Counted from the first letter of the stretch, positions 11,118-20,534 are shown. The stretch is 64,000 nucleotides of DNA from Palsa-744 sp963734815 (GCA_963734815.1 CAVTIH010000001.1:806001-870000), one strand, 5' to 3'. Program-made: numbers and translations. Notes: generated from the sequence alone by a model not told the origin.

Positions 11118-12536
11118 ATGTGCGTCGCAAGCTGCCCAGGCTTCGCTGCGCTTGCGCGGGGGGTGCTGGGCAACCTCACTCTCCCCGCATTTGCACCGAC
11201 GGTAGCTTCCCCGGGCAGTGTGCGGCAGGAGGATCCCGAGCCCGAGCGCGCAACAATTCTGCGAGGCGGGCCGATCCTCACGATGGACGATCTCCATCCG
11301 GTCGGGGAGGCGCTCGCGATTCGCGGGTCCACGATCCTCGGCGTCGGCTCCCTGACGGAGGTCAAACGTCACTACACCCCCGGCACCGAAATCATCGACC
11401 TCGCCGGCCACGCCGTGCTGCCGGGCTTCGTCGAGCCGCACGTGAATGTGCTGGCGAGCGCGCTCGCCACCGCCGGGATTGCCGCGGACGCGGCGGCCGG
11501 GTTGTGCGAGCAGGAGCCCGAGCGTGTCGCGGAGCTCGGAGCGTGCGTGTTGCGCGAGCTCGCGATGCGGGGCTGCACCACGGTGTACGACGTCGGCATC
11601 GGTCAGCTCGCGGGCGTGGCCGAACATCGACTGCTGGGTGCGCTCGCCCGCGCGCCCGGCGCGCCGGTACGGGTGCGCGGAGCCTTCACGCCCGAGCTTG
11701 CCACTGCGCTCGGCGTGGCGCCCGGCACCGGCGATGAGCACTACGACGTGGTCGGGATCTCCTACGCGGCTGACGGCTCGATCGACGACTTCACCGCCGC
11801 GCTGGGCGAGCCCTACTTGAACGGTCATTCTGGCGGCACGCTCGCGCACGAGGATGCCAAACTGCGCGAGGCGCTGCGGGCCTGGCGCGACGCGGGGTGG
11901 CAACTGGTCGTGCACTCTGAGGGCGACCGCGCCACCGAGCAGGTGCTGCGCTGCTTCGAAGCGCTGCTCGACGAGGAGGGGCCGGTCGTTCTCGGAGGGC
12001 CCCATCGCATCGATCGCTTCACCGTCGTCCGCGACGAGCAGCTCGCCAGAACCGCGGCGCTCGGGCTGTCGGTCAGCCACCCGATCAACCAGATCTACTA
12101 CATGGGGGAAAGCTTTCGCGACCAGGTGCTCGGGCGCGAGTGCGCCGCGCGTATCCACTCACTGCGGCGCGACCTCGAGCACGGTCTCCTCAGCTCCTGC
12201 CACAGCGGCGGGTTCCCCGCCGCGAGTGGCGAGGAACCCAGAGCGCTGGTCGATCCCTGCCTGGCGCTGCGCACCGCCACCACCCGCCTGATGCGCGACA
12301 GCGACGATGTGCTCGGGCCCTTCCAGCAGCTGACGCTCGACGAGGCGCTGCGCACGCTCACCGTCAACCCCGCGCGCCAAGTCCTGCTCGGCGACCGCGT
12401 CGGCGTGCTGCGGCCCGGAATGCTCGCCGACCTCGTCGTACTCGATCGCGACCCCCGCGACGTGGCGCCCGAACGGCTGCACGAACTGCGGGTGATCGAG
12501 ACCTGGCTGGGGGGGCGCCGACAGCGGTGGGGGTAG
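11118..12536 (+). CDS. YtcJ-like amidohydrolase with altered metal motif
   Basis: About 472 residues from ATG 11118 (AGAGG 10 nt upstream). Amidohydrolase-3 features: ILRGGPILTMDDLHPVGEAL, ADGSIDDFTAALGEPYLNG, VVHSEGDRATEQVL, and the C-terminal beta-sandwich return LRPGMLADLVVLDRDP. The metal HxH near the N-terminus reads PGFVEPHVNV, so the second His is Asn, and the position of the usual Lys before FADGS is Ser (GISYAADGS). Substrate unknown; catalysis may differ or be lost. Divergent from the SCO1-like gene. Confidence 0.82.
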   Translation: MCVASCPGFAALARGVLGNLTLPAFAPTVASPGSVRQEDPEPERATILRGGPILTMDDLHPVGEALAIRGSTILGVGSLTEVKRHYTPGTEIIDLAGHAVLPGFVEPHVNVLASALATAGIAADAAAGLCEQEPERVAELGACVLRELAMRGCTTVYDVGIGQLAGVAEHRLLGALARAPGAPVRVRGAFTPELATALGVAPGTGDEHYDVVGISYAADGSIDDFTAALGEPYLNGHSGGTLAHEDAKLREALRAWRDAGWQLVVHSEGDRATEQVLRCFEALLDEEGPVVLGGPHRIDRFTVVRDEQLARTAALGLSVSHPINQIYYMGESFRDQVLGRECAARIHSLRRDLEHGLLSSCHSGGFPAASGEEPRALVDPCLALRTATTRLMRDSDDVLGPFQQLTLDEALRTLTVNPARQVLLGDRVGVLRPGMLADLVVLDRDPRDVAPERLHELRVIETWLGGRRQRWG

Positions 12537-12550
12537 GCTCCAAGAGGCGC

Positions 12551-12556
12551 TATACT
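12551..12556 (+). promoter_or_regulatory. Putative -10 of moeZ-cysO
   Basis: TATACT preceded by GC, 44 bp before the moeZ start, which has its own GGGAG ribosome binding site 7 nt from the ATG. No clear -35 is seen. Suggests a leadered transcript for the moeZ-cysO pair. Confidence 0.45.
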
Positions 12557-12599
12557 TTCTGAAGTCCATGAAATCCGACCGCCGTTCGGGAGTTTCAAG

Positions 12600-13781
12600 A
12601 TGAGCGTTTCCTCGGCGGAGCTGCTCCGCCAGATCAAGAGTCGCATCGATGAGGTCGATCCCTCTGAGGTCAAGGAGCTGATCGGCGAGGGTGTGGCGAT
12701 CGTCGACGTGCGTGGCAGCGAAGAGTTCGCCACCGGTCACCTCCCCGGCGCGAAGAGCATTCCCCGCGGCCACCTGGAGTCACGGATCGAGAGCGCCGTG
12801 CCGGATCGCTCGGCCGAGGTGATCCTCTACTGCGCCTCCGGCATCCGCTCGGCGTACGCCGCGCGCACGATGATCGAGGACATGGGCTACGAGCACGTGC
12901 GCTCGATGACCGGCGGGATCACGCTGTGGAAGGACCGCGGCTACGAGGTTGAGATCCCGCGCGCGCTCACCGCCGAGCAGCGCGATCGCTACTCGCGCCA
13001 CCTGCTGATCCCGGAGATCGGCGCGGAGGGCCAGCAGCGGCTGCTCGACGCCAAGGTGCTGCTGCTCGGCGCCGGCGGCCTCGGTTCTCCGACCGCGCTC
13101 TACCTGGCGGCCGCCGGTGTCGGCACGCTGGGGATCGTCGACGACGATGTAGTGGACCTCTCCAACCTCCAGCGCCAGGTGATCCACTCCACCCAGCGCG
13201 TGGGCATTCCCAAGGTGGACTCCGCCGAGGAGTCGATCCACGCGCTCAACCCCGACGTGAACGTCGTCAAGTACCAGACGCGCATCGACGCCTCCAACAT
13301 CATGGAGATCATCGACGGCTACGACGTGATCGTCGACGGGGTCGACAACTTCCCCACCCGCTACCTGCTCAACGACGCCACCGTGCGCCTGCGGATCCCC
13401 GTCGTCTCGGCCTCGATCCTCGGCTTCGACGGGCAGCTGTCGGTGTTCAAGCCCTACGACGGGCCCTGCTACCGCTGCCTCTTCCGCGAGCCCCCGCCGG
13501 CGGAGCTCGCGCCCTCCTGCGGCGCCAACGGCGTGCTCGGCGTGCTGCCCGGGACGATGGGCCTGCTGCAGGCCACCGAGGTGGTGAAGCTGATCCTCGA
13601 CATCGGCGACCCCGCGATCGGGCGCCTGTTGCTCTACGACGCGCTCGGCGCCACGCTCACCGAGGTCAAAGTCCACCGCGACCCCGAGTGCCCGATCTGC
13701 TCGCGCGACCCCGACGAGATCCGCGATGAGGAGATGGGCGTGTTCCCCGACTACGAGGCGTTCTGCGCCGCGGCCGGGTAG
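12600..13781 (+). CDS. moeZ: Rhodanese-MoeZ/ThiF sulfurylase for CysO
   Basis: 393 residues with an N-terminal rhodanese domain (about 20-120; active cysteine C78 in LYCASGIR) and a MoeB/ThiF E1-like domain (about 125-390; nucleotide loop GAGGLGS at 157-163, LSNLQRQVIHS, zinc cysteines in CYRCLF and CPICSRDP). By analogy with Mycobacterium MoeZR it would adenylate and thiocarboxylate the CysO C-terminus. In the mycobacterial protein rhodanese follows the E1 domain; here the order is reversed. cysO follows 18 bp downstream. Confidence 0.9.
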   Translation: MSVSSAELLRQIKSRIDEVDPSEVKELIGEGVAIVDVRGSEEFATGHLPGAKSIPRGHLESRIESAVPDRSAEVILYCASGIRSAYAARTMIEDMGYEHVRSMTGGITLWKDRGYEVEIPRALTAEQRDRYSRHLLIPEIGAEGQQRLLDAKVLLLGAGGLGSPTALYLAAAGVGTLGIVDDDVVDLSNLQRQVIHSTQRVGIPKVDSAEESIHALNPDVNVVKYQTRIDASNIMEIIDGYDVIVDGVDNFPTRYLLNDATVRLRIPVVSASILGFDGQLSVFKPYDGPCYRCLFREPPPAELAPSCGANGVLGVLPGTMGLLQATEVVKLILDIGDPAIGRLLLYDALGATLTEVKVHRDPECPICSRDPDEIRDEEMGVFPDYEAFCAAAG

Positions 13782-13799
13782 TCGGTAGTCTGCGCCGCG

Positions 13800-14075
13800 A
13801 TGGCCACGATCAAGATTCCCCCGGTCCTGCGCGCTTCGGTAGGCGGCGAGAAGCAGGTCTCCGCCTCCGGTGAGAACGTCGGCGACGTTTTGCGCGACCT
13901 CGCCGCCACGCACCCCGCCACGCAGAGCCAGCTTTTCTCCGCCGACGGCGAGCTCAACCGCTACGTCAACGTCTACCTCAACGACGAGGACGTGCGCGTG
14001 CTGGATGGGTTGGACACGGCGGTGGGCGGCACCGACACGCTTGTGATCCTGCCGGCGATGGCCGGCGGCCGGTAG
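13800..14075 (+). CDS. cysO: CysO sulfur carrier (ubiquitin-like), ends GGR
   Basis: 91 residues, beta-grasp sulfur carrier. It closely parallels mycobacterial CysO: VSASGENVGDVLRDL, RYVNVYLNDEDVRVLDGLDT and the ending VILPAMAGG. An extra Arg follows the diglycine (GGR-stop), read plainly as ggc ggc cgg tag. The carrier needs a free Gly-Gly carboxylate for thiocarboxylation, so removal of the Arg would be required. It supplies sulfide equivalents to CysM. Confidence 0.92.
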   Translation: MATIKIPPVLRASVGGEKQVSASGENVGDVLRDLAATHPATQSQLFSADGELNRYVNVYLNDEDVRVLDGLDTAVGGTDTLVILPAMAGGR

Positions 14076-14140
14076 GGCGCGCAGGTTTTTCCGCCGCACC
14101 CGCCTCTACGCTCAGCGTCCAAGATTTCTTTCAAGACTCA

Positions 14141-15322
14141 ATGGTCTTCGGTCGCCGAACGATTCCTTCCCTGCCTGTGAAAACCAGCGGCGTTCCCATC
14201 TCTGGAGTCAGTGTCTGCAAGCGGACGCTTATGCGTGCTTCGTGCGCGGGGTTGCTGGTGCTCGGCTTGGGTGCAGCCCTGCCAGGCATTGCCGAGGCGT
14301 GGAGCGAACCTAAAGCCCCCGAATACTCGATCTCGGTTGTCGAGGGGGAGACCACGGACCCCGCACACTCGATCCTCTCCACCAGCGGCTCTGTTTACAT
14401 ACCGCACGCCAAGGAAGTGCAGGTCAAGCTGCGCATCACCGAACCCAGCGGCGTGACGATCGCGGAAAACACGCATGAAGGCGGGGGCCCGGAAGTGGGT
14501 GTCTGGCTTGGCAATCAGGTGCCACAGGTGGGCGACCCCGTCTACCTCGAATCTCCAATCGGCCACATCGTCGGCTCGGAGGTCTACGACGGCCTGCCTT
14601 CGATGGACCCGACGGTCTGTGCGGGCTCGACGAACTTCTCCGGCCAGCGCTCATCTCCAGAAGACGTGATCAAAGGCAGCTACGAAACGTTGGTTGTGCA
14701 TCCCAGCTACGTTGCAAATCGCTTCGGTGGGGCTGCGCAGGTTCCCACGCAGTCCGGGACGGCCTTCGCGGGCAGCTTCTTGACTGCGCTGGCGATTGGG
14801 GAGACCGTGAAAGCGGTCGAGAGCGTGGAAAAGCCGCTGGAAGGTGGAGCGTTGTTCACCTACACGAGCGAGAACGACCGCCCTGTGGGTGCCTGCCCGT
14901 TGCCACCGCCTCCTCCACCACCGCCACCACCGCCCCCGGCACTGCAGGGCTCGATCTTCAAGCTCGTGAGCACCACCATCGTCAAGCTGTTGAAGTCGGG
15001 ATGGACCGACAAGGTGACGATCAACCAGCCGGGCACGGTAACCCAAGACCTCTACCAGGTGGGCGGCGCGGTGCCCGCATCCGCATCGGCACACAAGCAG
15101 GGGCACGGCCACAAGCGCAAGCCGCCGGCGCTGCTGCTGGCGCACGGCTCGACGTCGGCTGCCGCCGCGGGCACCGTGAGCGTGCTGCTGCGCGTCACCG
15201 CGAAGGGGCGACATGTCCTGCGCTACAGCCACAAGGTGCGGGCCGAGCTGGTCACGACGCTGAAGACTGGCTCCGGCGCCAAGCTCAACCTCCAGACGCG
15301 CACGGTCACGCTCGATCGTTAG
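14141..15322 (+). CDS. Secreted protein with poly-Pro hinge
   Basis: Up to 393 residues. A signal peptide begins at the ATG at 14231 (MRASCAGLLVLGLGAALPG); the ATG at 14141 gives a 30-residue N-terminal extension, so the start is open. The mature part has a beta-rich domain, a run of 12 prolines near residue 265, and a Lys/His-rich C-terminal domain (KQGHGHKRK). No family recognised; probably exported. The downstream glycoside hydrolase begins inside its last codons, suggesting an operon. Confidence 0.75.
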   Translation: MVFGRRTIPSLPVKTSGVPISGVSVCKRTLMRASCAGLLVLGLGAALPGIAEAWSEPKAPEYSISVVEGETTDPAHSILSTSGSVYIPHAKEVQVKLRITEPSGVTIAENTHEGGGPEVGVWLGNQVPQVGDPVYLESPIGHIVGSEVYDGLPSMDPTVCAGSTNFSGQRSSPEDVIKGSYETLVVHPSYVANRFGGAAQVPTQSGTAFAGSFLTALAIGETVKAVESVEKPLEGGALFTYTSENDRPVGACPLPPPPPPPPPPPPALQGSIFKLVSTTIVKLLKSGWTDKVTINQPGTVTQDLYQVGGAVPASASAHKQGHGHKRKPPALLLAHGSTSAAAAGTVSVLLRVTAKGRHVLRYSHKVRAELVTTLKTGSGAKLNLQTRTVTLDR

Positions 15323-16949
15323 ATCGGCGCTCGCACTCGCCCTGACCGCGGCCGCCTGGCTGCAACCCCCGGCGGTCCTACCGATCCCGTCGGCCAGCGG
15401 CCCGGAAGGACCGCCACGGCCGTACGGAGCCGAACCGTCGCCCGGGGGCTCCCCACCGCCCACGAACGCGAGTATCGCGCGCGCTCAAAACCACGCGCTG
15501 CTCTACGGCCCCTTCCCGAGCGGTGGACTCACCAGGGGCATCTCCGACCCGAGGCTGATCATGAGCCCCGAAGCGGTCGTCCGCGAACAGGCCTTGGCGC
15601 GCATCCGTGCGACCGGCGCGAGCGTGGTGCGGATCCCGGTCGAATGGCGCTACATCGTCAGCGCCGACCCGCCCGCCGGGTTCGACGCGAGCGATCCGGC
15701 CAGCCCCGTCTATGACTTCACCGCGGTGGACGCGGCGGTGCGCGACACAGCAGCGGCCGGTCTAACGCCGCTGCTGGTGGTTCTTCGCGCTCCGGCCTTT
15801 GCGGAAGCACCCCACCGCTGGCCCTACGCCTATCCGGGCAGCTGGGCGCCCAACCCGGCCGCGCTCGGGGAATTCGCCACGGCCGTGGCGCGCCGTTACG
15901 ACGGCTCCTTCCCCGACCCGCTCGCGCCCGGCAACGCGCTCCCGCGCGTGCGGTTGCTCGAAGCGTGGAACGAGCCCAACCTCGCCCGCTACCTCGAGCC
16001 GCAATGGATCGCTGAGGGGAGGCGCTGGCGTGCCTTCGCGCCGCTGCTCTACCGCCAGCTGCTGAACGCGTTCTACACCGCCGTCAAGTCGGTCGAGCCC
16101 ACCGACACAGTGATCGCGGCCGGGTTGGCTCCCAATGGTGAACCGGCGGGAGTCGGGCGGATGACCCCGGTGCGGTTTCTGCGCGGGATGCTGTGCCTGG
16201 AAGGGGGGTGTCCCGACCCCCCGCACTTCGACGTCCTGTCGTTCCATCCGCTTTCCTTCGAATCCCCCGATCTCCCCGCGCGCTCCTCACAGGACGTGGC
16301 GATCGCGGACATCGCCAAGGTCACCGACCTACTCGCACGGGCGCAGCGAATGCGCACCGCGCTGCCGCGGGGCTCCAAGCCGCTGTGGGTGACAGAGCTC
16401 AACTGGGAAAGCGACCCTCCGGCCGCCCACGGCGTGCCCGGGCGCCTGCAGGCGCGTTGGATCTCGCGTGCACTGCACCGGCTGTGGGTCGCGGGCGTCG
16501 GGTTGGCCGACTGGCAGTTCCTGCTCGACCCCTACCCCGATCTGAGCCTGGCGACTGCGACCGGTGGCACGGTCACGGTGTCGCGGCCCGCCGGCCTCTA
16601 CAGCCCGGGTCCCGGCGGAGGCCTCGCCGGCTCACAGCCCAAGCCGTTCCTGCGTGGCTTCACCGTCCCTTTCGACCCCCTTCGCGTGGACCGCACGCAC
16701 GTGCGCGTGTGGGCGTTGCTGAGGAGCGCCGGTCAGCCGGTCCTGCTGCAGCACCAGGCTCGGGGCGGGGTGTGGCGGACGATCGCCCACCTGCGCGCGG
16801 GTCCCAACGCCGTGCTGAACGCGCTCATCGCACTGCGCGGGGCGATGAACCTGCGTGTGGTCAGTGGGACGCTGGCCACAACGGGGACCGATTCGGGGGA
16901 CACTCCCTCCGCCTCGGCGTGGCTGCCCCGAGGCCGCAGCCCGCTGTGA
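15315..16949 (+). CDS. Secreted clan GH-A glycoside hydrolase (GH39/PslG-like)
   Basis: TIM-barrel glycosidase: first strand GLTRGISDPRLI, acid/base Glu in EAWNEPNLA and nucleophile Glu in PLWVTELNWES, then a C-terminal beta domain. The first ATG (15561) lies inside the barrel start, so the true start is upstream. The frame reads an N-terminal export signal VRSALALALTAAAWL directly after the preceding stop, but offers no ATG, GTG or TTG between the in-frame stop at 15261 and 15561. An ATC at 15315, 8 bp inside the previous gene, is the best-placed candidate; a frameshift in the source cannot be excluded. 544 residues on that reading. Confidence 0.75.
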   Translation: MVRSALALALTAAAWLQPPAVLPIPSASGPEGPPRPYGAEPSPGGSPPPTNASIARAQNHALLYGPFPSGGLTRGISDPRLIMSPEAVVREQALARIRATGASVVRIPVEWRYIVSADPPAGFDASDPASPVYDFTAVDAAVRDTAAAGLTPLLVVLRAPAFAEAPHRWPYAYPGSWAPNPAALGEFATAVARRYDGSFPDPLAPGNALPRVRLLEAWNEPNLARYLEPQWIAEGRRWRAFAPLLYRQLLNAFYTAVKSVEPTDTVIAAGLAPNGEPAGVGRMTPVRFLRGMLCLEGGCPDPPHFDVLSFHPLSFESPDLPARSSQDVAIADIAKVTDLLARAQRMRTALPRGSKPLWVTELNWESDPPAAHGVPGRLQARWISRALHRLWVAGVGLADWQFLLDPYPDLSLATATGGTVTVSRPAGLYSPGPGGGLAGSQPKPFLRGFTVPFDPLRVDRTHVRVWALLRSAGQPVLLQHQARGGVWRTIAHLRAGPNAVLNALIALRGAMNLRVVSGTLATTGTDSGDTPSASAWLPRGRSPL

Positions 16950-16986
16950 GCGTGTGCTCGGTGACGGCGTGCTCGCGATGGGCACC

Positions 16987-18840
16987 TCATCGCAAAGTTG
17001 TGGTGTACTTCAGCAGACGCGATCGCCCGGGCGCAAGCGTGATGATGTCGCTGTCGAGCTTCGCTGCGTACGCAGAGTGGAACGTGCCCGCGGCGCTCAT
17101 GCTGACGGGCAGGTTGAAGCTGTAGGTTTGACCGGTGCCGTCCGGCTCGCGCACGCTCAGGCGCTCGCGGGTCGTGGTTATCTGCGCGCCCGGCAGATGC
17201 CATATCTGGAACCGATAAGTACATCTCGCCAGCGTGCGGAGTGAGAGCGTGACACCATTCCCGTTCGGTGTGGGCAGGTAACTCCAGACGGCGCCGGCGC
17301 GCAACTTATGTGACCCGTTCGCCGTCCCCCACTCACCATGGATGGTGATATGTCCGCCGGCGTCCGCGCTGATGCTCTCGCCAATCGGGTAAAACTGCCT
17401 TCCTCCGTCACGGACTGCCAATTCGCCCACTTGTGCGGTCGAGGTCAGCGGGCGAAATGGGAGCACCGACCACCAACCGTCGGCGGTGTGCAGCTCTGCG
17501 GCGACCAAGCCAAAGCCATAGCGAGCATCGCCAGGGTTGTTGTCGGTGGCATGAATCGCAAGCCAAAGCCTGCCATCGGTGACGGTGGCGAAGCGGGCGT
17601 GGGATGGGTCTATGAAAACGCCATCGGTGTCGCCCGGCACAGCCTCGGCGGGAGCGGCGGGGATGTGGGCGAGCAGGGCAGCCGCATTCTTCAAAGCCCA
17701 CAACGTAAGGCCGTTGTACTCGACCGTGTTCGCGTAGCCATCGATCCCGAGGTAGTTGGGCTGTGCGTCGTTGGCGAGTCGTGGCACCAATGGGAAGCCC
17801 CAACCGCCGCGTGGGTAGGCGGTTGCGAGGTGCTTGAGCGCCAGGGTGACGCCGGCGAGATAACGACCGCGCCAAGCTGGGTTGGGGGACAGCTTGGCGG
17901 CAATCGCAAGGGCATCGATGGTGGCGCCAACCGTCCACACCTGACCCTGCCCGCGCCCGATGTAGGTCACGTTACCGTCCGGAGCCATGAGTCCGAGCAG
18001 GGCACGAGCGGCACGAGAGAACGCGGAGCGAACCGCCGTCGGCGTCGATCTTCCGAGCACGAGCACCACATGCCCGAGCATCATCGTGGAGAGCGCGTGG
18101 TAGGCGAGTGGATTTTGGCTGGGGTCGCTGAGGATGCCCGCGCCGGCGAAGCTGGAGGCGCCGAGACGGTGGGCATCCCCGCCCGTGTTTCGAGTTGCCG
18201 CCGCCAGCCATGCGAACGCTTGCGCGCGCAGCTTTCCTCGGTCGCTCAATAGGACTCCGGGCGTCGAGTTGGTCAGGCCAGTCCTCAGCAAAGCCAGGTC
18301 ACCGACGGCCGCAACGAGCTTCAAGTTGTCATAACAGGCCGCAGCCGTGAAGCAGGAACTGGCGCCCGAGACGAGCGAGCCATGTTCGCCGAGGAACGCG
18401 GCGATTGTGGGCTGTACCGCCAGCCACGCTGGAGCTTGGGCCAGATGAGCCTGGTTCCAATCGTACGCTTCGGCGAGAGCCAGCAGCTCGAAGCTGCCGC
18501 CCTCGGGATGTTCGATCTCGGCGACCTCTGCACGAAGACCTTCCGTGATCACCGCTTCGTTGCCGCTCGCACTCCCTGTTTCGACCATCGCCTGCCCGAT
18601 CATGCCGACGCCGTAGGTGCCGGCGAGCGGGCCGAGCACGGGGTCTTCCAGCCAGCCGTCCGGCTGCTCGTGTGCCTGCCATTCGCTGAGCGCTCCGCGT
18701 ACGAGCGCCGATGTGCGCTGACCGAGCGACAGCGCGGAGAGAGAGCCGGCGGCGCTCGCGCCAGCGGGAGTCGGGAGCAGGGCTCCGACGCTTGCGAGGA
18801 GCGCTATAAAGGCAGACGCTATGAAGCGTGTATCGCGGAT
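16987..18840 (-). CDS. Large secreted protein, possible alpha-toroid
   Basis: About 617 residues. An export signal RFIASAFIALLASVGALLP is followed by a helix-rich body with repeated Trp/Ala-rich segments (LTLWALKNAAALLAHIP) and a beta-rich C-terminal half (HITIHGEWGTANGSH). The pattern recalls heparinase/lyase-like toroids, but I do not recognise a family. It directly follows the GMC oxidoreductase and overlaps its end. The signal peptide has no ATG/GTG/TTG in front; the nearest plausible initiator is an ATC at 18840. It converges on the glycoside hydrolase, so a role in polysaccharide handling is possible. Confidence 0.7.
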   Translation of the reverse strand: MRDTRFIASAFIALLASVGALLPTPAGASAAGSLSALSLGQRTSALVRGALSEWQAHEQPDGWLEDPVLGPLAGTYGVGMIGQAMVETGSASGNEAVITEGLRAEVAEIEHPEGGSFELLALAEAYDWNQAHLAQAPAWLAVQPTIAAFLGEHGSLVSGASSCFTAAACYDNLKLVAAVGDLALLRTGLTNSTPGVLLSDRGKLRAQAFAWLAAATRNTGGDAHRLGASSFAGAGILSDPSQNPLAYHALSTMMLGHVVLVLGRSTPTAVRSAFSRAARALLGLMAPDGNVTYIGRGQGQVWTVGATIDALAIAAKLSPNPAWRGRYLAGVTLALKHLATAYPRGGWGFPLVPRLANDAQPNYLGIDGYANTVEYNGLTLWALKNAAALLAHIPAAPAEAVPGDTDGVFIDPSHARFATVTDGRLWLAIHATDNNPGDARYGFGLVAAELHTADGWWSVLPFRPLTSTAQVGELAVRDGGRQFYPIGESISADAGGHITIHGEWGTANGSHKLRAGAVWSYLPTPNGNGVTLSLRTLARCTYRFQIWHLPGAQITTTRERLSVREPDGTGQTYSFNLPVSMSAAGTFHSAYAAKLDSDIITLAPGRSRLLKYTTTLR

Positions 18841-20468
18841 GCCGGTGTCCGGGAGCTCTCGCCAGCGGCGGGCACATAACTGATCGCGCGCTCGGCCAGC
18901 GCGGTGATCGTGAGCGACGGGTTGACACCGACGTTGGCGGGGATCGCGGAGCCGTCGCAGACGAGCAGGTTCTCGTAGCCGAACACGCGCTGGCGGGCGT
19001 CGATCACGCCACGCTCGGGGTCGGGGGCGATCACCGCGCCGCCGAGGATGTGGGCGGTGGTGGGGACGTTGAACAGCGCCTCCATCACCGAGCTCTGCGC
19101 GATCCCGCCGGTGCGCTTGGCGATCCATTCTGCCGCCTCGTTGGCGACGGGGATGAAGGTCGGGTTGGGGCGCTCGGGGTCCTGTTCGGTGCGCAGCCAC
19201 AGCGTGCCGAACGGTCCTTTGCGGGGGCGCAGCGCGATCGCGTTGTCGAGCGTCTGCATCACCAGCAGGATGATCGTGCGTCGCGACCAGCGCTTGGCGA
19301 GCAGCACCTTGGCGAAGCGCCGCGGATGGAGCAGGATCTGCCCGAGCAGCTTCAGGGGGCGCGTCAGGCGTGTGCCGTCGCCGACGAGCAGCGTGTAGAA
19401 CATCCGCATCGAGTCTCCGTCCTCGCCGTAGCTGACGGTCTCGATGTGGGTGTGGGGGTCGGGGTAGATGCTGGAGGTGATCGCAACGCGCTTGGTGAAG
19501 TTGGCGGCCTGCTCCTCGGGGACGGTGACCGTGAGGATCGCCTCGCTGTTGGTGCGCACCAGCTCGCCCAGCCGGCGGGAGATGCGGGGCAGCGAGCCGC
19601 CCGTGCGGCAGCGCTGCAACAGCGTGTTGGTGCCGAGCGGGCCGGCGGCGATCACCACGCCGCGGGCGCGCTGCACGCGGCGTTCCTTGCGCACCCAGGC
19701 GCCGGAGCGCACGCTTTCGACCTCATACCCCTCGCTGCCGTCGCCGGGGCCGAGCGGGCGGATGTCGATCACGGTTCGTTCGGGCAGCACCTGCGCACCG
19801 CGGCGTTCGGCGAGGTAGAGGTAGTTCTTGACGAGCGTGTTCTTGGCGCCGTGGGGGCAGCCGACCATGCAGCGCCCGCATAGCTGGCAGGCTGTCCGCT
19901 CGGGTCCCTCGCCGCCGAAGAAGGGGTCGGGCACGGTCTTGCCGGCCTGGCCCTCCTCGCCGAAGAAGATCCCGACCGGTGTCTTTTTGTAGGTGTCGGA
20001 GACGCCGAGGTGCTCGCCCAGCTCGCGCAGCAGCTGGTCGGCGGGGTCGTCGTGGGGGTTCTGCACGACCCCCAGCATCCGCTGCGCCTCGGCGTAGTGG
20101 GGGGCCAGCTCGTGCTCCCAGTCGGCCATCTCGGCCCACTGGCGGTCCTCGAAGAACTGCGTGGGGGGGACGTACAGGGTGTTGGCGTAGCCGAGGCTGC
20201 CGCCGCCCACGCCGCAGCCGGAGACGACCGCCACGTCGCGGAAGAGCGTCAGGCGGAAGATCCCCTTCATCCCCAGGTGCGGGCGCCACGAGTAGCGGCG
20301 CATATCGGCGGTGTTCTTGGGGAACTCATGGTCGGCGAAGCGCCGCCCGCACTCCAGCACGCCCACGCGGTGGCCTTTCTCTGAGAGGCGCAGCGCGCTG
20401 ACGCTGCCCCCGAAGCCCGAGCCGATCACCAGCCAGTCGTAGTCGTAGTTGCGAGCCATCTGTGGCAT
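18819..20468 (-). CDS. GMC oxidoreductase with ferredoxin-like Cys motif
   Basis: About 549 residues. FAD-binding GSGFGGSVSALRLSEKG near the N-terminus, GMC signature region SGCGVGGGSLGYANTLY, and a C-terminal GVNPSLTITALAER block place it with cholesterol-oxidase-like GMC enzymes. A cysteine cluster CQLCGRCMVGCPHGAKN, known in an actinobacterial subfamily, looks able to hold a [4Fe-4S] cluster. Start is ATG 20468 or 20459. Divergent from cysM. Substrate unknown. Confidence 0.87.
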   Translation of the reverse strand: MPQMARNYDYDWLVIGSGFGGSVSALRLSEKGHRVGVLECGRRFADHEFPKNTADMRRYSWRPHLGMKGIFRLTLFRDVAVVSGCGVGGGSLGYANTLYVPPTQFFEDRQWAEMADWEHELAPHYAEAQRMLGVVQNPHDDPADQLLRELGEHLGVSDTYKKTPVGIFFGEEGQAGKTVPDPFFGGEGPERTACQLCGRCMVGCPHGAKNTLVKNYLYLAERRGAQVLPERTVIDIRPLGPGDGSEGYEVESVRSGAWVRKERRVQRARGVVIAAGPLGTNTLLQRCRTGGSLPRISRRLGELVRTNSEAILTVTVPEEQAANFTKRVAITSSIYPDPHTHIETVSYGEDGDSMRMFYTLLVGDGTRLTRPLKLLGQILLHPRRFAKVLLAKRWSRRTIILLVMQTLDNAIALRPRKGPFGTLWLRTEQDPERPNPTFIPVANEAAEWIAKRTGGIAQSSVMEALFNVPTTAHILGGAVIAPDPERGVIDARQRVFGYENLLVCDGSAIPANVGVNPSLTITALAERAISYVPAAGESSRTPASAIHAS

Positions 20469-20472
20469 CTTA

Positions 20473-20488
20473 TTGGCCGTTCGGCCAA
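20473..20488. promoter_or_regulatory. Palindrome between GMC gene and cysM
   Basis: TTGGCC-GTTC-GGCCAA, a perfect 6-bp inverted repeat in the 76-bp divergent gap, 5 bp upstream of the GMC start. A candidate operator; no matching regulator gene is adjacent. Confidence 0.45.
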
Positions 20489-20528
20489 GCGACGGACCGG
20501 CACCGGCCAACGGATAGGCGAGCCTCGC

Positions 20529-20534
20529 TATATT
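20529..20534 (+). promoter_or_regulatory. -10 element of cysM (near-leaderless)
   Basis: TATATT ends 10 nt before the cysM ATG, so the transcript would start within a few bases of the start codon. No ribosome binding site fits in that space. This is the arrangement expected of leaderless actinobacterial mRNAs. Confidence 0.55.
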
